This document shows positions 7,119 through 10,466 of a stretch of DNA of 10,466 bases, in pieces (positions within the stretch are counted from its first letter, which is position 1; the number at the start of each line of letters is the position of its first letter). The translations under genes and the position numbers were made by a program. The DNA is taken from NCBI GenBank assembly GCA_016867655.1, contig VGJA01000018.1, forward strand, positions 1-10,466, in the 5' to 3' direction. This DNA comes from Candidatus Altarchaeales archaeon. Its GTDB lineage: Archaea > Altiarchaeota > Altiarchaeia > IMC4 > SCGC-AAA252-I15. The notes under the pieces are model-generated. The model did not search any database. It saw nothing but the letters and a program-made list of their open reading frames with translations, and had not been told where the DNA came from.

Positions 7119-9403
7119 AAAAAACAAAAAAAGTGTTCATGCTGCTGTTTTTGCTGTTTTGCTGTAGCCTGGCGGCTGCATACGATTCAACGGGAAACAT
7201 GGACATCAAGTGGAGGTATACGCTTCCCTCCCAGGGTGGGAGTTTTGCGCTGGCTGACTTGGACGGAGACGGCTCCAAAGAAATAATAGCTGGTTTGTAT
7301 GATAACACCCTCTTGGTTTTAAACTCAAAAGGAAATCTGAAGCAGAATTTCTCTCTTGGCAATGAAAGCAAGTTGGGCAGGATATACACTTTGGAAGCCG
7401 CTGACTTGAACGGCGACGGAAAAGCTGAACTGGTTGTCGGATTTGGCGGACTGAAGGTCACTGAAAACTTCAATCTATACGGCTTTACAGTAACCAACGC
7501 GACTGGAAGCGGCACTGGCAGCATCGACTGGCAGAGTAAGGTCTTGTACAGAACAATAAGGTATATGGGCAGCGTTCAGTACCTCAGTCCAGAAGGCAGG
7601 CAGATATGGAAAAAGCAGGCATACAACAGCGTTTTGGACATACATTTGGGTGACGCAAACGGAGATGGTGCAGTGGACATTCTTGCCGGAGTCGGGGATT
7701 ATGGGCTGGATGTTTACAGCGAGTACGCTATGGTAAACTACACCAACGAAACCTGTACTGAGGAAGAGGTGGAAGATGAGTACACCGGTTATGACCAGGA
7801 GCAGTGCAACTGCGACGGCTGTTATTGGAATTCAACCTCAGAGGAATGTCTTAGGAGTTACATAAAAAGAACCTGTGAGACGACGATAACTCAGGTTCCA
7901 GGGAGAGTTCTTGTAGAGTATCCGATAAAAAATGGTAGCGCTTATGTTTACACTACCGACGGCAGGCTGCTGTGGGGGAAGCATCCCCAGAGGTATAACA
8001 AATCCAGCAATACTGTGGAGGCAGATGCGGACAACAATGTTAGGGTTGTTTATACTGCAGACGTGAATCTTGACGGAAAAAATGATATTCTAGCAGGCTT
8101 AGACAGCGGTGTTCTTTATGTCTACAATTGGTCTGGTCTCGAGCTGGAGAGTTATGAGACGACAAGCGGACTGGTAGGTGGGGTATCTGCAGTATGTGTT
8201 TCCTCGTTCGGCGAAAAAAATGCCAGATATGTCATTGTGGGCACTGACAATGGTGTATTAGGCTTCTTTGACCAAAAAAGCGAGAAACCCAAGTGGGTCA
8301 CCCGGCTGAGCAAGTCTGTTGAGGTGATAAAGGTTTTTGACATAGAGTCAGACGGCAGGGAGGAGGTTGTTGTTGGTTCCGTGGACGGCAAGATTTATGT
8401 GTATGACAAGGATGGCGTGAATGAGTGGTATTATCCAACTGGGAGTGCAATCTACTACTTGGATGCTTTTGATGTCGAGGGCGACGGGTATATGGATCTT
8501 GTTGTTGGCTCCTTGTCTAACGTAACGCTGTATGGGATGAATGTTGAGTATGTCTTGAGGCAGAGTGCGGAGTCGTTTTACGCCAAGGCTGAAGAATACT
8601 TTTCAATCGCCGATTACACTGTTTCCATGATTTATGTGACCAAGGCCAAGGACCTTTACTTGAAGATAAAGGACCCTGAGGGAATCACAAAATGCGACAT
8701 CGTCATAAAGAAGATAAGTGATGAATTTAAGTCCAGGAAGAAGTTTGAGGCTGATACTGAGTTCGACAGGGCCATGGCAGCCTATGCGAGGAACGACCTG
8801 AAAAACTCATTGATATTCCTCCAGGCTGCTAGGAGTATTTACGTTGAAATAAGCAACGCTGAAGGTATAAAAAAGTGTGACACACTGAAGGAGGAAATCG
8901 ATAGATTCATGATAGATGAAAAGAATCTTGCAGCCGAGGCTCATTACGCCAAGGCTTTGAACTACTTGAGCTTTGGGAACTACACCATGGCTTTGAGTGA
9001 GGCAAGAGCCGCGAAGGCAATATACTCTGAGATAGGGTACTACAACGGCACAGTGACTTCAAACAAGGTGGTGAACAATATTGCAGACGCCTACTACTTC
9101 GACTCCCAACGCCAGATGCCGCTTAGGAGATTCAACGAATCTCTTTTCTACGCCGAGATGGCTTTGGAGTTGTACAACGAATCCAAAAACTATGACGGGA
9201 CTGCCAAGACCGAGCTGCTGATACAGGAAATAAAAAAGAAGATTGTTGAAGAGCCGGTGGAAACAACCAAGGTTGACTACAAAATCATTGTTTATGCTGC
9301 AGTCGGGTTTGTCCTGCTGCTGGCTTTATTTGCTCGCATCCGCGGTAAGAGCAGTGGAGAAGAATTCAAAACCCAGATATCCGCGGTTAAAACCGACTTT
9401 TAA
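7115..9403 (+). CDS. Membrane-anchored surface protein: seven-bladed FG-GAP propeller plus TPR-like helices
   Basis: This 762-residue protein starts in the last codons of moxR (4-bp overlap), implying translational coupling. Residues 1-22 are a Sec signal peptide (KKTKK, a hydrophobic core, then LAAA). Residues about 30-480 carry seven FG-GAP/VCBS-like blades. Six have DxDxDG-type calcium loops at 48-56, 97-105, 180-188, 316-324, 409-417 and 453-461, and the fifth, at about 361-376, has lost the acidic residues. A Cys-rich insert interrupts the propeller (C214, C231, C233, C236, C245, C254). Residues about 484-712 are four TPR-like helical units with a period near 60, two of them containing EGITKCD or EGIKKCD. 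A membrane span lies at 723-740, followed by a 22-residue, fairly polar cytoplasmic tail. Fourteen N-x-S/T sequons fit an exterior location. Propeller and helices should therefore face outside. Ligand and partner are unknown; binding or adhesion is a guess from integrin-like FG-GAP folds. Confidence 0.93.
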   Translation: MKKTKKVFMLLFLLFCCSLAAAYDSTGNMDIKWRYTLPSQGGSFALADLDGDGSKEIIAGLYDNTLLVLNSKGNLKQNFSLGNESKLGRIYTLEAADLNGDGKAELVVGFGGLKVTENFNLYGFTVTNATGSGTGSIDWQSKVLYRTIRYMGSVQYLSPEGRQIWKKQAYNSVLDIHLGDANGDGAVDILAGVGDYGLDVYSEYAMVNYTNETCTEEEVEDEYTGYDQEQCNCDGCYWNSTSEECLRSYIKRTCETTITQVPGRVLVEYPIKNGSAYVYTTDGRLLWGKHPQRYNKSSNTVEADADNNVRVVYTADVNLDGKNDILAGLDSGVLYVYNWSGLELESYETTSGLVGGVSAVCVSSFGEKNARYVIVGTDNGVLGFFDQKSEKPKWVTRLSKSVEVIKVFDIESDGREEVVVGSVDGKIYVYDKDGVNEWYYPTGSAIYYLDAFDVEGDGYMDLVVGSLSNVTLYGMNVEYVLRQSAESFYAKAEEYFSIADYTVSMIYVTKAKDLYLKIKDPEGITKCDIVIKKISDEFKSRKKFEADTEFDRAMAAYARNDLKNSLIFLQAARSIYVEISNAEGIKKCDTLKEEIDRFMIDEKNLAAEAHYAKALNYLSFGNYTMALSEARAAKAIYSEIGYYNGTVTSNKVVNNIADAYYFDSQRQMPLRRFNESLFYAEMALELYNESKNYDGTAKTELLIQEIKKKIVEEPVETTKVDYKIIVYAAVGFVLLLALFARIRGKSSGEEFKTQISAVKTDF

Positions 9404-9404
9404 T
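9395..9404 (+). promoter_or_regulatory. Possible TATA box for the 30-residue ORF
   Basis: GACTTTTAAT overlaps the stop codon of the preceding gene and is centred about 28 bases before the ATG at 9428. That is the spacing expected for a leaderless archaeal transcript starting on the ATG itself. The match to a TATA consensus is only moderate. Confidence 0.3.
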
Positions 9405-9427
9405 GCAGCAATCACATTAATATCACA

Positions 9428-9520
9428 ATGAACACGGACTACAACAAGATGGCGTGGTGGCTTTTCCTCACAGCCCTAGTAGCGGTAATGTTTTGGGCTT
9501 GTGTGTTCCTGCAATTATAG
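9428..9520 (+). CDS. Possible 30-residue single-span membrane peptide
   Basis: An ATG at 9428 opens 30 codons ending in TAG (9518-9520). The peptide starts MNTDYNKMAW and continues as one hydrophobic stretch (about residues 9-30, rich in W, L, F, A and V) with a short polar N-terminus. That is a typical one-span membrane miniprotein. It sits in the 172-base gap between the propeller gene and the secreted-protein gene, in the same direction, with a TATA-like box at leaderless distance. It has no Shine-Dalgarno sequence and no recognisable family. The clean split between polar head and hydrophobic span argues for a real gene, but a chance ORF of this length cannot be excluded. If real, it could be a small partner of the surface proteins on either side. 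Confidence 0.4.
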   Translation: MNTDYNKMAWWLFLTALVAVMFWACVFLQL

Positions 9521-9537
9521 CTGCATCACCGCCTGTG

Positions 9538-9545
9538 TATATAAG
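9538..9545 (+). promoter_or_regulatory. TATA box of the secreted Cys-rich protein gene
   Basis: TATATAAG is a strong archaeal TATA match. Its centre lies about 34 bases before the ATG at 9576, predicting a leader of about 8 bases. The nearer AT-rich TTAAATTAATTAAAG (9553-9567) is too close to the start to be the box for this gene. A separate promoter here argues that this gene is not simply the tail of the moxR operon. Confidence 0.6.
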
Positions 9546-9575
9546 CGGCCAGTTAAATTAATTAAAGAATCCTAG

Positions 9576-10226
9576 ATGAGATTAAAGTCAATATTCCTCT
9601 TAACTGGCCTGCTGCTTTTGGCGACAAGTGTGTATTCATCAGACTTGAAGCTGGACGTTGGCGTTGACAATGCGGTTCCCTGGGAGTGGAGTCAGTTCAA
9701 CAACTATACTGGGTCTGAGACGACGCCGGATTTCTCATCCAAGCTGAACCAGATTGTAGCCTCGGACTGCGGTTGTAGTGGCTGTGTAATAGACGGTCCG
9801 TATTGCGTGGTACCTTTGAGGTTCAGTTCAACTTACCCTGGCGAGATGAGAATAGGGGATGTGGACGTCAGATATGAGTCTGCCAGGGTTTTGTCTAATG
9901 TGACCTATAGCGAAGCGTTCAAGATGTCAGACGGCTGTGAGTGGCATATACAGCATCCTGGAGGTATTTCAATAGCTAGAGTGCCTTTAACCTATTCTGG
10001 CTCAAACACATGCTACTACACCTCTAGCTTGTCCAGTCTGTCTAGGACAGAGGATGCTTTGGTTGATGCTGTTTACAGGCTTGTGAACCAGACTTTGGAT
10101 TCAAACCAGGATGGTGTGCTGGACATCAGCTTCAACGAAAACACGATGTCTTTCCACTCTCAGGGGATGATAAACGTCCAGTCCCTGTGGGGGCCTGCCG
10201 TGATTAAGCTGATAGTTTGGATTTAA
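9576..10226 (+). CDS. Secreted Cys-rich protein of unknown function
   Basis: This 216-residue protein has a Sec signal peptide (RLKS, then a hydrophobic run, cleavage probably near VYS-S at 20-22). The mature part has six cysteines: C65, C67, C70, C77, C121 and C146. The first four form CxCxGCx6C, which resembles the CxCxGCx8C cluster in the propeller protein upstream. DSNQDGVLD (175-183) fits an EF-hand or dockerin-type calcium loop. Three sequons (N43, N108, N171) suit an exported protein. The C-terminus, SLWGPAVIKLIVWI, ends in a short beta-strand-like segment and is too short for a membrane anchor. A WGP..(V/I)...VW ending recalls small archaeal pilin-like surface proteins, but the N-terminus lacks an obvious class III signal peptide, so I do not assign that family. 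It has its own TATA box and is followed by the 81-bp repeats. Confidence 0.85.
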   Translation: MRLKSIFLLTGLLLLATSVYSSDLKLDVGVDNAVPWEWSQFNNYTGSETTPDFSSKLNQIVASDCGCSGCVIDGPYCVVPLRFSSTYPGEMRIGDVDVRYESARVLSNVTYSEAFKMSDGCEWHIQHPGGISIARVPLTYSGSNTCYYTSSLSSLSRTEDALVDAVYRLVNQTLDSNQDGVLDISFNENTMSFHSQGMINVQSLWGPAVIKLIVWI

Positions 10227-10266
10227 AATAAGAATAGGATGTGAGAACTAATCCGAGAAGTGACAA

Positions 10267-10347
10267 GTGCACCCCTCATAAATACGTGGAATAAGACTCG
10301 AAAATAGGGTTCAAGAGCGCAACTTATGGTGGGTGCATACAGGAGAA
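10267..10347. repeat. 81-bp direct repeat, copy A, with inverted ends
   Basis: This unit is identical over all 81 bases to the copy starting at 10381. It begins GTGCACCCCTCATAAATACG and ends GGGTGCATACAGGAGAA. Its ends are an imperfect inverted repeat: 10268-10281 pairs with 10324-10337 at 12 of 14 positions, including TGCACCC/GGGTGCA. An inner stem can form from CTCGAA (10297-10302) with TTC-AA-GAG (10310-10317). All forward frames are closed by stops, so it is not coding on the + strand. A TATA-like ATAAATA lies at 10278-10284. It could be a structured RNA unit, a small mobile element with terminal inverted repeats, or an array unit. Confidence 0.85.
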
Positions 10348-10380
10348 TAAAGAGTGAATAACAAAACTAAGAATTAGGAT

Positions 10381-10461
10381 GTGCACCCCTCATAAATACG
10401 TGGAATAAGACTCGAAAATAGGGTTCAAGAGCGCAACTTATGGTGGGTGCATACAGGAGAA
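10381..10461. repeat. 81-bp direct repeat, copy B
   Basis: This is an exact copy of 10267-10347, separated from it by a 33-base A-rich spacer (10348-10380), giving a period of 114 bases. Identity stops sharply at both edges: the flanking bases differ (CAA versus GAT before, TAAAG versus CAATA after). The window ends 5 bases after this copy, so whether more copies follow cannot be seen. The whole stretch 10227-10466 contains no gene I can support. Confidence 0.85.
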
Positions 10462-10466
10462 CAATA

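Noticed and set aside
10180..10226. Pilin assignment for the last secreted protein from its WGP...VW ending
   Set aside because: The N-terminus is an ordinary Sec signal without a visible class III pilin cleavage motif and conserved helix, so the ending alone is too little.
10267..10347. tRNA or tRNA-like gene (GGTTCAAGA resembles a T-loop)
   Set aside because: No T-stem flanks the GGTTCAA, and no acceptor, D-arm or anticodon arm can be drawn from the unit.
10267..10461. CRISPR array
   Set aside because: The repeat is 81 bases, far longer than CRISPR repeats, only two copies are visible, and no cas gene is present. The 33-base spacer alone is not enough.
10267..10461. Integron attC sites
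   Set aside because: The terminal inverted arms (TGCACCC/GGGTGCA) lack the RYYYAAC and GTTRRRY core sites, and there is no gene between the two units.

Overview
The window looks archaeal. Several genes have TATA-like boxes about 25-40 bases upstream of the start codon with almost no leader and no Shine-Dalgarno sequence. The arginyl-tRNA synthetase is of a compact archaeal/bacterial type. The secreted proteins are rich in N-glycosylation sequons. Two large TPR proteins and FG-GAP surface proteins are typical of uncultivated archaeal genomes. A small-genome (DPANN-like, for example Diapherotrites/Micrarchaeota-type) archaeon is my guess, but nothing in the sequence proves the lineage.

Layout. 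Bases 1-138 hold the 3' end of quinolinate synthase (nadA, + strand). It overlaps by 8 bp, tail to tail, with a small protein carrying six CxxC pairs (131-469, - strand). Bases 470-663 are a low-complexity, inverted-repeat-rich stretch forming the 3' side of argS (664-2379, - strand). Bases 2380-2547 are a divergent intergenic region with a clear TATA box for argS. A 1145-residue cytoplasmic protein follows (2548-5985, +), built of TPR repeats and three beta-sandwich domains. Immediately after its stop lie two further degenerate copies of its last ~55 bases (about 5996-6107). Then come a MoxR-type AAA+ ATPase (6174-7118) and, overlapping it by 4 bp, a 762-residue exported, membrane-anchored protein (7115-9403) with a predicted seven-bladed FG-GAP propeller and TPR-like helices. 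After that are a possible 30-residue one-span membrane peptide (9428-9520) and a secreted Cys-rich protein (9576-10226). The window ends in two identical 81-bp direct repeats with a 114-bp period, which may be the start of a longer array.

How the genes may work together. The left part is housekeeping (NAD synthesis, tRNA charging). The right part (2548-10226) reads as a cell-surface module. The MoxR ATPase is translationally coupled to a calcium-site-rich propeller/TPR surface protein and preceded by a large TPR/beta-sandwich protein. MoxR ATPases usually act as chaperones beside DUF58, von Willebrand A (MIDAS) and, in Bat operons, TPR and beta-sandwich proteins. No VWA or DUF58 gene is seen here, so the FG-GAP protein may take the client role. 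That is inference from gene order and domain type.
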